Source: Gemmatimonadota bacterium (lineage in GTDB: Bacteria > Gemmatimonadota > Gemmatimonadetes > Gemmatimonadales > Gemmatimonadaceae). Taken from it: a stretch of DNA of 64,000 bases. The DNA lies in assembly GCA_028287305.1 (NCBI GenBank), contig JAQBPX010000014.1:248001-312000 (forward strand), given 5' to 3'. Below are positions 18,271 to 26,118 of this stretch, piece by piece; the stretch's first letter is position 1, and every line of letters begins with the position of its first letter. Made by a program: the position numbers and the translations under genes. The notes below the pieces were generated by a model. That model searched no databases. It had not been told where the DNA came from and was given only the letters and a program-made list of their open reading frames with translations.

Positions 18271-18618
18271 TTACATCCACCCTCCCACCACGCTGCGCGC
18301 ACGACGTGGAAGCACGGGTGCAGCGAGCGCCGAGCTGGTGAGGGGAGGCGGTGCTGCCGGTTCCGGCAGGCGATAGCACACTACGCCACGAACACCCACG
18401 CCATCGCGGACCAGGTAGCCTGCATCACTGAGTCGCTTGAGCGCCGCCACGACGATGGGCGCCGACATCCGAATGAGCGCGGCCACATCGGCGATACGCA
18501 GCGGTCGCGCCTCCGTGGCCACGAGCTGCTCGCTCACCTCGAGCCAGATGTGCAGATCCCGCGGCGAGAGCGATTCGTCGCGGGCCATGGCGCGGAGCTG
18601 CGCGAGCAGCTCGGTCAC
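18271..18618 (-). CDS. Winged-helix DNA-binding protein in the packaging region
   Basis: A 115-residue protein from GTG 18618, overlapping the TerL stop (GTGA). Residues 15-75 (LSPRDLHIWLEVSEQLV, then IADVAALIRMSAPIVVAALKRLSDAGYLVRDG) form a winged helix-turn-helix of the MarR/GntR-like kind, with the recognition helix at SAPIVVAALKRL and the wing at YLVRDGVGVRGV. The tail is proline- and alanine-rich. Lambda has no gene here. It may regulate late genes. Confidence 0.65.
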   Translation of the reverse strand: MTELLAQLRAMARDESLSPRDLHIWLEVSEQLVATEARPLRIADVAALIRMSAPIVVAALKRLSDAGYLVRDGVGVRGVVCYRLPEPAAPPPLTSSALAAPVLPRRARSVVGGWM

Positions 18619-20528
18619 GTAACCCCACCGGACCGCATTCGGCGGCCAGACGGCCGGGCGAGCGCGTGCGCCTGTCCCCCGAGGCGTCCCTGCTCCTGCA
18701 CGCGCTTCGCGAGCTCACCGAGCGAGCGCACCACCGGCATGCCGCAGTACCAGAGCGCGCCCATGGCCAGCACCGCACCGTCCAGCGCCTCATTGCGAAG
18801 TCCCTGCGGAAGGTCCCAGGAACGCATGGAGTGACCGCGCTTATCGTACTTCGTGATTAGCCTCTCGCTGACGAGCTGCTCGTAGAAGGTGGGATCGAGC
18901 GACTCCCGGAAGGTGACGTATCCCGCAGCTGCCGAATCCGTCAGGCGGAGTCGCGAGGCGAGGATGTTCTTGCCGGCGTCGGTGCCGATCACGTGCATCG
19001 GCTTCTTCTGCGCCCGGGACTTCTTGAACTTCTCCGCGGTGGGTGCCTCGATCAGCTTCCGAGGTCCGGAGCGACCGACGGTCGCGATGACCCTTCGCGC
19101 CGTTCGCGCATGGCAGAAGCGCCAGACGCGCTCGGACTGGTAGCCAGCGTCGACGCAGGTCGCGTGGATCCGCATCGTCGCGCCGCCCTCGTGCTGCCAC
19201 GGGTGCTGCAGCCGCGCGTCCAGTTTCCGCCACACCTCATCGGTACCGGGATCACCCTCGATCTGCTCCCAGGCGATAACCCACGAGCGTTCATCGGCAC
19301 CCCATCCCCAGACGAAGAGCTCCACGCGATCGCCCTGCACGTCCACGCCGGCGGTGAGGAGCCCGACGTCCATCGGGACATCGGCCTTGTACTCGATCGA
19401 GCGCGCCGCGAGGAAGTGACTCTTGACCGCCTCGCCCTCCTGAAAGGGAAGGCCGAGCAGCGTGTTCACGAACGTCTTCATCTTCTCCGGCGTCTTCGCA
19501 CGGAGGAAGGTTTCGACGATGTCATCCCACGATGAGAGCGGCGAATAGATCGTGTTGATGTGGAAACCCTCGGCGCGGCGACCTGGGTGTCGCGGAATCC
19601 ACTCGCCCTGCTCCAGCATCCACGCCTTGTGATGCTCCTCGATGAGCGCGCCGCAGCCTTCGCAGAGGTACGCGGTCGTGCCAGGGATCAGGTGCCCGTC
19701 AGCGTCGCGCTCGAAGATGAGGCGGTAGGCGCCGCTCTCGATGCCGTCGGCGGAGTCGGCGCTGTGGTCGCGCCAGCGCAGCGTTTGCCGATGACCACAC
19801 TTCGGGTGCGGACACGGCACCCAGAACTCATTCCACGTCGAGTCCTTCAGCGCTGTCCATACCGTGCTGAATCCTTCCAGCGTCGGCGTGGAAACGATGT
19901 AGATCTTCGAGTTCCAGAAGTTGCGGACGCGCGCCCGCAGCAGCTCCAGCGGATCGCCCTGGCCGCCGACGTCCACCATCCACTCGTCGATCTCCTCGGC
20001 CACGGCCACGCGCGCGGTATCCGACTTCATGTCGGACGTGGACTTCGCCGTGAGCGCCTTCAGCCAGCCGCCCGGAAACTCCTTGTAGCCGATTGAGTCG
20101 CCGGAGTCGCGCCGGCCGCTGCGCGGAAACTTCCCGCTGAGCGTGGGCGTGTCGTCGATCATCGGATCCAGACGCGTGAGGCTCCACTGCTTCAGCTTCT
20201 TCTCGGTCGGCCACACTTCCAGGATGGCGCACGGCGCCTGGTCGATCAGGTATCCGACGAAGTTCTCGCCGACCGTGGACCCGCCCACCTGGGCGCTCTT
20301 CGCGAATACGACTTCGCGAATCGTGTCATCAGAGAGCGCGTCCTGAATGCCGCGAAGGTACGGCACTCGGCTGGTTTTGAATCGGCCAGGGGAGGGACCA
20401 GTCTCGGGGAGGACGCGGTTCGTGTCCGCCCACTCCGACACGGTCATGCGCGGCGAGGGCTGGAACACCTCGCGCGCGGCGCGCCGGTACTCGCTCCGCA
20501 GGGTCGTCAGTCCGTCGAGCGCGATCAC
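18615..20528 (-). CDS. Terminase large subunit, GpA family
   Basis: A 637-residue protein from GTG 20528, overlapping the TerS stop. The N-terminal ATPase has FAKSAQVGGSTVGENFVGYLI as the Walker-A-like motif (about residues 75-95), the Walker B region near VAVAEEIDEWM, and CPHPKCGHRQ...CEGCG zinc-type cysteines in the middle. The C-terminal nuclease part includes LTAGVDVQGDRVELFVWGWG with the first metal-binding Asp. It pumps DNA into the procapsid and cuts genome ends. Length matches gpA (about 640). Confidence 0.93.
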   Translation of the reverse strand: MIALDGLTTLRSEYRRAAREVFQPSPRMTVSEWADTNRVLPETGPSPGRFKTSRVPYLRGIQDALSDDTIREVVFAKSAQVGGSTVGENFVGYLIDQAPCAILEVWPTEKKLKQWSLTRLDPMIDDTPTLSGKFPRSGRRDSGDSIGYKEFPGGWLKALTAKSTSDMKSDTARVAVAEEIDEWMVDVGGQGDPLELLRARVRNFWNSKIYIVSTPTLEGFSTVWTALKDSTWNEFWVPCPHPKCGHRQTLRWRDHSADSADGIESGAYRLIFERDADGHLIPGTTAYLCEGCGALIEEHHKAWMLEQGEWIPRHPGRRAEGFHINTIYSPLSSWDDIVETFLRAKTPEKMKTFVNTLLGLPFQEGEAVKSHFLAARSIEYKADVPMDVGLLTAGVDVQGDRVELFVWGWGADERSWVIAWEQIEGDPGTDEVWRKLDARLQHPWQHEGGATMRIHATCVDAGYQSERVWRFCHARTARRVIATVGRSGPRKLIEAPTAEKFKKSRAQKKPMHVIGTDAGKNILASRLRLTDSAAAGYVTFRESLDPTFYEQLVSERLITKYDKRGHSMRSWDLPQGLRNEALDGAVLAMGALWYCGMPVVRSLGELAKRVQEQGRLGGQAHALARPSGRRMRSGGVT

Positions 20529-21046
20529 TCCTCCGCGCTCTCCAGGTCATCATCCTCTTCGCCGTCGGCCACAGCGTCCTGCAGCTCCTCGAGCACCTGG
20601 TCAACCATCGCCTGCAGCTTGTGATGCGCCTCCGCGATCGTGCGGAGGTTGAGCAGCTGCGGGGCGTGCTCACCCGGCACCGCCTGCAGGCGCGACCGGA
20701 TCCGGCTGAGCGTATTCCGGAACTCGCGCGCGGCGACCGCGACGTCGACCACCTGCCTCCGCGCCAGCGCGAGCTTGTGCTCCGCGAGGCCCGCGTTCGC
20801 GATCGCCTGGCGACGCTCCGCATCGGCGAGGCCACCTTCCTCGGTCGGAGCCATTGAGGACACCGCCTCGGACACGACGCGACGCTCCTTCCATTCCAGG
20901 CACAAGCGCACCGGGAAGGAACGGTCTTTTCCATCCAGCTTGCTCGGAAAGTCCGAGTGCTTCTGGATGTAGCTGGTGATCGTACGTTGTGACACGCCAA
21001 GGAGATCCGCGATCTCCTTCCGCCCGACGTACCGCTCAGCGGCCAT
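20525..21046 (-). CDS. Terminase small subunit, Nu1-like
   Basis: A 173-residue protein from ATG 21046. Residues 5-30, RKEIADLLGVSQRTITSYIQK, are a clear helix-turn-helix for recognising the packaging site, as in lambda Nu1. The middle is a charged helix (ADAERRQAIANAGLAEHKLALARRQ) and the tail is acidic (DGEEDDDLESAEE). It directly precedes TerL with a GTGA overlap. An intergenic copy of the 12-bp palindrome lies 24 bp upstream of its start. Confidence 0.82.
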   Translation of the reverse strand: MAAERYVGRKEIADLLGVSQRTITSYIQKHSDFPSKLDGKDRSFPVRLCLEWKERRVVSEAVSSMAPTEEGGLADAERRQAIANAGLAEHKLALARRQVVDVAVAAREFRNTLSRIRSRLQAVPGEHAPQLLNLRTIAEAHHKLQAMVDQVLEELQDAVADGEEDDDLESAEE

Positions 21047-21193
21047 GATCCGCCGATGGAAGGATGGAAGCCGGATCCGGCAGGCCGGTGTATAGACAGC
21101 GACTGGGGTCTGCGGCTCCCCGCAGCGCCATCCTGTGGGAGGACCCATCGCATTTTGCGAGGCCGGGCCGTCGCGTATTCCCTGCCTCGCCGA

Positions 21194-21934
21194 TCATCGC
21201 GCGGTCGCCAGCGCCTGCGCGTACATCGTCGCGAAGTTCGCGCGGTAGCGCGCCTCGTAGATGCGGCGGCTCGTGTTCGCGAACTGCAGCCGCGGCTTGA
21301 GCTTCACGGTCCTCGAGTAGTACCAGATGAGGGAGATGTCCGTGCGTGCGCTCTTGCCTCGCTTGCCCTCCTTGCGCTGGAAGATGCCGATCGGCCTGTC
21401 GCTGTTGGGGTAGTTGAGGACGAACGTCCGGAGCTTCCCCTCGAGCACCACCTTGCCGCGCTTCGTCTTCCGGCTGTTGGGGCCGAGCACGCCGTCAGGC
21501 GTGCGACGCGTCTGCAGGCGCAGGTTCTTCGGGTAGAGGCGCTGCGGGATGCTGGCCGAGAACGGATGCCGGATCACATCCGTGGGGATGTAGAAGTGGC
21601 TGTCGGCACTCGAGTCAGCGCCGCTCTTCGAGTGGGAGCCGCCCTCCTCATGGCGCGTCAGGATGACACTCCGACCCTCGTCGTTCTGCGGCCCTTCGAT
21701 ACGCACTCGAGCGCGCAGGTTCTCCTTGGTGGCCCAGTCGTCCTTTCGAATCTTCACCAAGCGGTTGATGAACCCGCTCTTGCGCACGGTGAAGTTCGTA
21801 TTGATGGTGCCCCGCTCAGCCTCCTGAATCTGCGTGGCTGTGACGTTCAGGGCTCGCGCGGTGGCGAAGGCCACCTGCTTCGCCACGTTGGCGTAGCCGG
21901 GCCCGGTCCTCGTCGTCGTGATGGAGAAGCGCAT
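21194..21934 (-). CDS. Phage protein, possibly minor tail protein Z-like
   Basis: A 246-residue basic protein. I chose ATG 21934 (MRFSITTTRTGPGY) over an upstream start because the longer frame would run toward the terminator stem. The layout is a helix rich in Ala, then KSGFINRLVKI, RARVRIEG, and a C-terminal IGIFQRKEGKRGKSARTD motif. That resembles GPZ-type tail completion proteins (a V/IFQR-x-G motif near the end). The position upstream of the terminase genes is unusual for such a protein, so the call is tentative. Confidence 0.5.
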   Translation of the reverse strand: MRFSITTTRTGPGYANVAKQVAFATARALNVTATQIQEAERGTINTNFTVRKSGFINRLVKIRKDDWATKENLRARVRIEGPQNDEGRSVILTRHEEGGSHSKSGADSSADSHFYIPTDVIRHPFSASIPQRLYPKNLRLQTRRTPDGVLGPNSRKTKRGKVVLEGKLRTFVLNYPNSDRPIGIFQRKEGKRGKSARTDISLIWYYSRTVKLKPRLQFANTSRRIYEARYRANFATMYAQALATAR

Positions 21935-21957
21935 GGGAGAGTGGGGTAAACGCAAAC

Positions 21958-21991
21958 GGCACCCAGCCCTCGAGCGAGGGCGCTGGGTGCC
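21958..21991 (-). terminator. Stem-loop terminator at the end of the early operon
   Basis: GGCACCCAGC (21958-21967) pairs with GCTGGGTGCC (21982-21991) around a CCTCGAGCGAGGGC inner loop that can also pair. On the minus strand it is followed by GTTTGCGTTT. It separates the small-gene operon (22,028 upward) from the morphogenesis genes. Confidence 0.65.
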
Positions 21992-22027
21992 GAGGCATGC
22001 TCAGCGTGAAGTTGTAGTCCTGCGGTG

Positions 22028-22447
22028 CTACCGATCGACAGCCTGCGCGAGATCGATGTCGACGCCAGGCAACACAAACCCGAGCACGCTCATCTTCTCG
22101 AGGAACGTCATTGGGTCTTCCTGCAGACGCCTCACTAACGCGTCCGTGACCTCCACCACCATCCACACGCGCTCAGGTCCTGGGAAGGGCACTACTGCAA
22201 CATACAGGCGCAAGCCGCACTGCGGCGCGGTACTCGACGTCTGATGCCGGCATCGAACCACCGTGTCGGTGATCAACGTGTCGCCGGTGCTCACGCGATG
22301 CGGCCGCACGCAGAGCGGGCGCGCAGCTGAGCAGAAGCCGAAGCGTCGACCGTCGCTGGTGACGCCGCCGGTGAACTTGGCGAGCTCCGTGAGCTTCTCG
22401 GGTGGTAGCGGTTGCCGCAGCGGCGCGGAGGTCATCGTGGCCATCAT
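22028..22447 (-). CDS. Phage hypothetical protein, cysteine-bearing
   Basis: A 139-residue protein, last gene of the early operon. ATG 22447 overlaps the VRR-NUC stop (TGATG). No family recognised. It has a possible metal or disulfide cluster, FGFCSAARPLC, then VRCRHQ and PQCGLRL, followed by a hydrophobic strand-helix half (WMVVEVTDALVRRLQEDP). Function unknown. Confidence 0.6.
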   Translation of the reverse strand: MMATMTSAPLRQPLPPEKLTELAKFTGGVTSDGRRFGFCSAARPLCVRPHRVSTGDTLITDTVVRCRHQTSSTAPQCGLRLYVAVVPFPGPERVWMVVEVTDALVRRLQEDPMTFLEKMSVLGFVLPGVDIDLAQAVDR

Positions 22448-22980
22448 CAGGGACGTGGGAGACTGAGGTAGTGCAGCAGAAGCGCCCTCGCTGATTCCAT
22501 TGACATCGCGACCTCCACGTAGTTCCCCACCGCCCGCAGCAGCCGGATCCGGCGGCGCTGTGACTCCCGCAGCGCGCCATCGAGGTCCTTGAGCTCGAGG
22601 TAGCACGCCCCGTAGACGCTGCCATCGGGGGCGCGACGCGGGACCGGCAGGCAGACGTCGGGCTGGCCAGGTCGCAGTCCCTCATCCTTCATGGCCTTCC
22701 CTTCACGCTTCGAGCGCGCGCCGGCGTTCGGTATCGCGTAGAGCGACTCGAGCTCGGGGTGCGCCGCTCGAGTAGCTGGCTCCTCCGACCACGCGATCAG
22801 CTGTACCTGCGCGCTGTGCTCCTTCTGCTCCCCTCGCCGACGGCGGGGCTTGCTCGCGGACGCGAGCGGCGAGTTCGGGCCAAGGGAGACGGGAGGAACA
22901 GCGGCCATCGCGGCGGCTGATCGCACGCGCGCCTGCGCATGCGGCGGCAACTCATCGATCGAGATCTCCCGACCCTTCAC
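22447..22980 (-). CDS. VRR-NUC domain nuclease
   Basis: A 177-residue protein from GTG 22980 (GTGA overlap with the gene before). Residues 50-165 form a VRR-NUC domain: EHSAQVQLIAWSEE, then LYAIPNAGARSKREGKAMKDEG, then the catalytic PGQPDVCLPVP Asp, the CYLELKDLDG Glu-x-Lys and a late Gln (ESQRRRIRLL). Such PD-(D/E)xK nucleases in phages are taken to process branched DNA before packaging. The N-terminal 45 residues are basic and probably disordered. Confidence 0.8.
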   Translation of the reverse strand: MKGREISIDELPPHAQARVRSAAAMAAVPPVSLGPNSPLASASKPRRRRGEQKEHSAQVQLIAWSEEPATRAAHPELESLYAIPNAGARSKREGKAMKDEGLRPGQPDVCLPVPRRAPDGSVYGACYLELKDLDGALRESQRRRIRLLRAVGNYVEVAMSMESARALLLHYLSLPRP

Positions 22981-23393
22981 CGTTCACCCCCGTCTGCCTG
23001 CGGGCAAAGCTTGCCGCCACACACGGGCAACTCCGCGCCGCAGCGCTCGCACAGCTCGGCCCTCGCGGCGTCCGCGCCGGGTGCTGATGCGAGCCGGAGG
23101 GTGTCGTCAAGAATCGTTCGCACCCGTAAGGCGATCTCGTACTGCCCTGTCGCGAACAGGTGCTTCTCCAGCTCGCCCAGCTGAGCGCGCGCTACCCTAA
23201 GGCGGAAGTCGCGGTTCTCGACCGCGGCCCGCAGCGAACCGACGTCGGCGAGGCCCGGTAGCGCGATCCTGTCAGACCCCGGTGTTACCACCGGCGCGAC
23301 CGGAGGGTTCGACACCGTGTGCGAGGCATGGATGCCGCGCGCGCTGTCCCGAAAGCGGAAGCCGTCCGGCCCATACGGATCGTGATCGATCAC
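22977..23393 (-). CDS. Phage hypothetical protein with C-terminal zinc-type cysteines
   Basis: A 138-residue protein from GTG 23393, with GTGA overlaps at both ends. Residues 55-105 are a charged helix (RAAVENRDFRLRVARAQ, then EKHLFATGQYEIALRVRT). The end carries CERCGAELPVCGGKLC, a compact four-cysteine cluster suggesting a zinc knuckle. No function recognised. Confidence 0.6.
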   Translation of the reverse strand: MIDHDPYGPDGFRFRDSARGIHASHTVSNPPVAPVVTPGSDRIALPGLADVGSLRAAVENRDFRLRVARAQLGELEKHLFATGQYEIALRVRTILDDTLRLASAPGADAARAELCERCGAELPVCGGKLCPQADGGER

Positions 23394-23899
23394 CGGGCGC
23401 AGGCCTGGAACAGTGGCGGATAGTGCACCTGTCGGACGCCGGCGCTGTCCCGAGGCGAGAGGCCGTCCGGATCCTCGAGCTGGAAGGCGTGCACGAACTC
23501 GTGCGCCGTGTAGTCCCGATGCTCGAGGCCGTAGGGCGTGAGCCAGAGCTCCCGGGTCGCCCAGCGGAAGAAGCCGGCGCGGTTGATGGCGTCGTCTCGC
23601 GTGGTGCCGTCGTGCACGAGCTCCGCGACCAGCGAGTCAGGCGAGACGATGTGGTAGGAGTGGATCGCGCTGTCGATCGAGATCGTGAGCGGCTTGCGCG
23701 CGAACCGCTGGGCGCAGGCGCGCGTGTCCTCGAAAAGCCGGTCGAAGGACGCGGGACGTCGGCCGCCGGCGCAGTCCGACGCCTTCGCGCCCGTGCGGTT
23801 GCTGCCCTGGCAGCCGATCAGCACCAGCAGGATCGCAAGGAGGCTGAGCAGCAGACCGATCATGCGCTCGCGGCGCTCCGATGACGTCGAGGCGATCAT
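23390..23899 (-). CDS. Phage-encoded lipoprotein with HEXXH metallopeptidase motif
   Basis: A 169-residue protein from ATG 23899, overlapping the stop of the gene before (ATGA). A lipoprotein signal is plain: ERMIGLLLSLLAILLVLIGC, lipobox LIGC with Cys30. The mature part has HEFVH at 133-137, the zinc-binding HEXXH pattern, in the context DYTAHEFVHAFQLEDP, with a helical SFDRLFEDTRACAQRF segment before it. An inner- or outer-membrane-bound peptidase is inferred; the third zinc ligand is not obvious. It is unusual cargo among replication-type genes. Confidence 0.7.
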   Translation of the reverse strand: MIASTSSERRERMIGLLLSLLAILLVLIGCQGSNRTGAKASDCAGGRRPASFDRLFEDTRACAQRFARKPLTISIDSAIHSYHIVSPDSLVAELVHDGTTRDDAINRAGFFRWATRELWLTPYGLEHRDYTAHEFVHAFQLEDPDGLSPRDSAGVRQVHYPPLFQACAR

Positions 23900-24399
23900 T
23901 CGCCGGCCGCCTCGCTCACCATGCGCTGAATGCGGTCGATCTCCGCAGCGATCAGCGCGCCCGCACGCGCGAGGTCGCGAAGCCGGCCGAGCGGATTAGA
24001 ATCGGAGGCGACCGCCAGCGCCGGATTGAATGCGAAGTCCGCCCAGGGCCAGCGCAGCTCGAGCAGCGCGGGGCGAGGGCCCGGCCAAGCGTAGATCGCC
24101 GCCGCCTTCGCGAGGCTATCGTCGATGTGCTTGTCGTCGTGCTCGTCGGTGTAGCACTCCTCGTCGATCTGGCGCCGGCGCTCGGCGGCGATCATCTCCA
24201 CGCCGCTCGGCGGGCTGGTTGTGTCGGAGGGTGCGGTCTGGTCACGCGAGGTGCGCTCGGAAGCGCGGCGGGCGGTGTCGGTCATGGCGGGAGAGGGCGC
24301 GAAGGGTGGGAGGATCGGCGGGGTAGGTGGTGCGGGTGGTGCGGGTGGCGCGGGTGGCGCGGGTGGCGCGGGTGGGGTGTGGCGGTGGCGGCGGCTCAT
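23896..24399 (-). CDS. Phage hypothetical protein with Pro-Pro-Ala repeat N-terminus
   Basis: A 167-residue protein. ATG 24399 gives an ATGA overlap with the upstream stop, matching the rest of the operon, so I preferred it to ATG 24285. Residues ~8-25 are a (Pro-Pro-Ala) run encoded by a 9-bp tandem repeat. The conserved part starts near residue 65: EMIAAERRRQIDEECYTDEHDD, then LAKAAAIYAWP and a C-terminal RDLARAGALIAAEIDRI helix. This is a common phage protein family of unknown role. Confidence 0.68.
   Translation of the reverse strand: MSRRHRHTPPAPPAPPAPPAPPAPPTPPILPPFAPSPAMTDTARRASERTSRDQTAPSDTTSPPSGVEMIAAERRRQIDEECYTDEHDDKHIDDSLAKAAAIYAWPGPRPALLELRWPWADFAFNPALAVASDSNPLGRLRDLARAGALIAAEIDRIQRMVSEAAGE
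24328..24376. repeat. 9-bp tandem repeat encoding Pro-Pro-Ala
   Basis: About five copies of GCGGGTGGT or GCGGGTGGC in tandem (plus strand). Because the unit is three codons, copy-number change would alter the length of the proline-rich N-terminus without shifting the frame. Confidence 0.8.
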
Positions 24400-25139
24400 G
24401 GGGACGCAACCGGACCGGCCGGATCCGGCTGGAAGTGGATCTCCGCACCGCGTGATTCCTCCACGCGCCGGAGGGGCATGAGCAGGAGCTGCCACCACGC
24501 CGTCTCGAGGGAGCTGGCGCGCTCCAGGCTGCCGTCGCGCCAATCGGCCCGGCCCGAGGCGGGGATCGGGAGGCGGGCGACGTACTGCGCTACCAGCGCG
24601 CGATTGAAGTCGCTGGTCCCGATCGCGACGCGGTCTCGCAGCTCGCGCACCGGGTACGCTCGGCTGCACGTCGGACATTCGAGCTCGCCAGTGGCGTAGC
24701 AGCGCGGGCACCCGTGACCGTGCTCCGGATCGCGATTGCGACACCGCGGCGGGCATCGGAGGTAGCCCGCACGCTCGCAACGCTGGCACGCCACGCGGCC
24801 ACGACCCTCGCAGTTGCCACACACGTCGAGCGGGGAGGGCGGCAGTCGGAGGAACGCCCGCAGCGCGACGAGGTCCACGCTACCGGTGGGAACGGGGCAG
24901 CGCTCGGCGTGAAGGGCGAGTATCTCGCGCACTCGGCTCGAGGGCGCGTCGAGCCGCGGGCTGACACCGTGCGGCTGCTTGAGCACCAGCATCGCGTGCC
25001 CGTTGGTCGCCACCGTGCACTCGCGGGCGCCGATGGTGATCCCCCACGGCTCGCGCAGCGCGTCCTTGCCGTTTGGGTCCTCGCGATCGCACAGCGTGGG
25101 CAACCAGCCCTGCATCTGGGACTGACCTGCGGTGGTCAT
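24396..25139 (-). CDS. Phage protein with DnaJ-like cysteine-rich zinc domain
   Basis: A 247-residue protein from ATG 25139 (ATGA overlaps on both sides). Residues 105-160 hold four CxxC zinc pairs in DnaJ style: CGNCEGRG (107-110), CQRCERAG (118-121), CPRCYATG (144-147) and CPTC (155-158), with an extra C/H-rich loop. No J domain is present. Flanking parts (ITIGARECTVATNGHAMLVL before and VAIGTSDFNRALVAQYVARLP after) look like the halves of a clamp-like fold interrupted by the zinc domain, since ATNGHAM resembles the ATDGHRL motif of beta clamps. That is only a suggestion. Confidence 0.6.
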   Translation of the reverse strand: MTTAGQSQMQGWLPTLCDREDPNGKDALREPWGITIGARECTVATNGHAMLVLKQPHGVSPRLDAPSSRVREILALHAERCPVPTGSVDLVALRAFLRLPPSPLDVCGNCEGRGRVACQRCERAGYLRCPPRCRNRDPEHGHGCPRCYATGELECPTCSRAYPVRELRDRVAIGTSDFNRALVAQYVARLPIPASGRADWRDGSLERASSLETAWWQLLLMPLRRVEESRGAEIHFQPDPAGPVASP

Positions 25140-25825
25140 GGCTCGAAGCCCTCGAGCCGGTAGAGCGGGTGGTACCCCAACGCCTGCGGTTCCTTCGCGA
25201 GCTTCGCGACTGCGTCGGCGACGTCACGCTGCGCACGCCGGCGCAGTGGGCGCGCGAGCCCGTCCGTGAGGTTCCGCCCCTCGAGGTGGTCGAGCTCGTG
25301 CTGGGCGCACTGCGCATCCATGCCGAACAGCTTCACTTCGCGCGGCAGGAGGGTTGCGGCGTCGAGGAACTCCACCACCACGATCGCGTCGCGCGTCTTC
25401 GAGGTGGTGAAGCCGGGCACCGAGAGACAGCCTTCGCTCCACACGAGCCGCTGCGGCGACCGATTCACGATGCGCGGGTTGAGCATCGCGAGCAGCTCGA
25501 GCCGCGGAGGTCGCTCCCCCTTGCGTTGCACGGCCTTGTCGTCGTGCTGCCAGACGAGGGCCACCCGGAGCGCCACGCCAACCTGCGGCGCCGCGAGTCC
25601 CAGGCCGCGCGTCCGCGCGAGGATGGTGCGCATCGACGGCAGCAGCGCGTAGTGCAGCTGATCCGGCGACTCCACCCGCGCCGCCAGCGTCGAGAGCGCC
25701 GGATCGCCCATCAGGCGCAGCCGGAAGTCGGGATGGGGGTCCGTGCGGTGCGGCTCCGACGGCGCGGGCGGTGGCGATAGGAGCGCCATGGTGGCGACTG
25801 CGGTGGCGAGTGACTGGCGGCTCAT
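25136..25825 (-). CDS. def: Peptide deformylase, prophage-encoded
   Basis: Removes the formyl group from the N-terminal methionine of new proteins. All three deformylase motifs are intact: GLGLAAPQVG (75-83), EGCLSVPG (131-138, metal Cys133) and QHELDH (175-180, metal His residues with catalytic Glu177). It has 229 residues against the usual ~170, because of an N-terminal extension that starts MSRQSLATAVATMALL and is Pro-rich to residue 30; this could be a weak signal peptide. ATGA overlaps on both sides tie it into the phage operon. Deformylases are known from some other phages. Confidence 0.92.
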   Translation of the reverse strand: MSRQSLATAVATMALLSPPPAPSEPHRTDPHPDFRLRLMGDPALSTLAARVESPDQLHYALLPSMRTILARTRGLGLAAPQVGVALRVALVWQHDDKAVQRKGERPPRLELLAMLNPRIVNRSPQRLVWSEGCLSVPGFTTSKTRDAIVVVEFLDAATLLPREVKLFGMDAQCAQHELDHLEGRNLTDGLARPLRRRAQRDVADAVAKLAKEPQALGYHPLYRLEGFEP

Positions 25826-26118
25826 GCGTGGGCCTGGGTGAGGACCGCCGGATCCGGCAGCGCGGCGGCGGACGTGAGGGGTGGGAGGAGCGCGATGCGA
25901 TCGGACACGCGCTCGACGAACTGGTCATTCCACTGCGTGCCGCTTTCGAGCGCGGTGTAGTGCGTGCCGCTCACGCCGAGCAGCTGCGCGAACTCGCCCA
26001 CGGTCAGGCCGCGCCGGCGGCGCTCGTACCGCAGCTCGAGCAGGACCGCGCAACGCATGGTCTCGTGCGTGGTGGCGACGCGGGCCTGCCAGGCGTGGTA
26101 CAGCGCAAGGGTTCTCAT
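25822..26118 (-). CDS. HTH (Cro/CI-type) DNA-binding protein
   Basis: A 98-residue protein from ATG 26118, overlapping neighbours by ATGA. Residues 28-75 (LRYERRRRGLTVGEFAQLLGVSGTHYTALESG) form an XRE-type helix-turn-helix, followed by a helix FVERVSDRIALLP. A palindrome copy lies 22 bp before its stop. It may be a regulator, and the natural first candidate for a protein that binds the dispersed palindrome, but this is only proximity. Confidence 0.72.
   Translation of the reverse strand: MRTLALYHAWQARVATTHETMRCAVLLELRYERRRRGLTVGEFAQLLGVSGTHYTALESGTQWNDQFVERVSDRIALLPPLTSAAALPDPAVLTQAHA

Noticed and set aside
24328-24376. Possible CRISPR-like array
   Set aside because: 9-bp units without spacers; a coding minisatellite.
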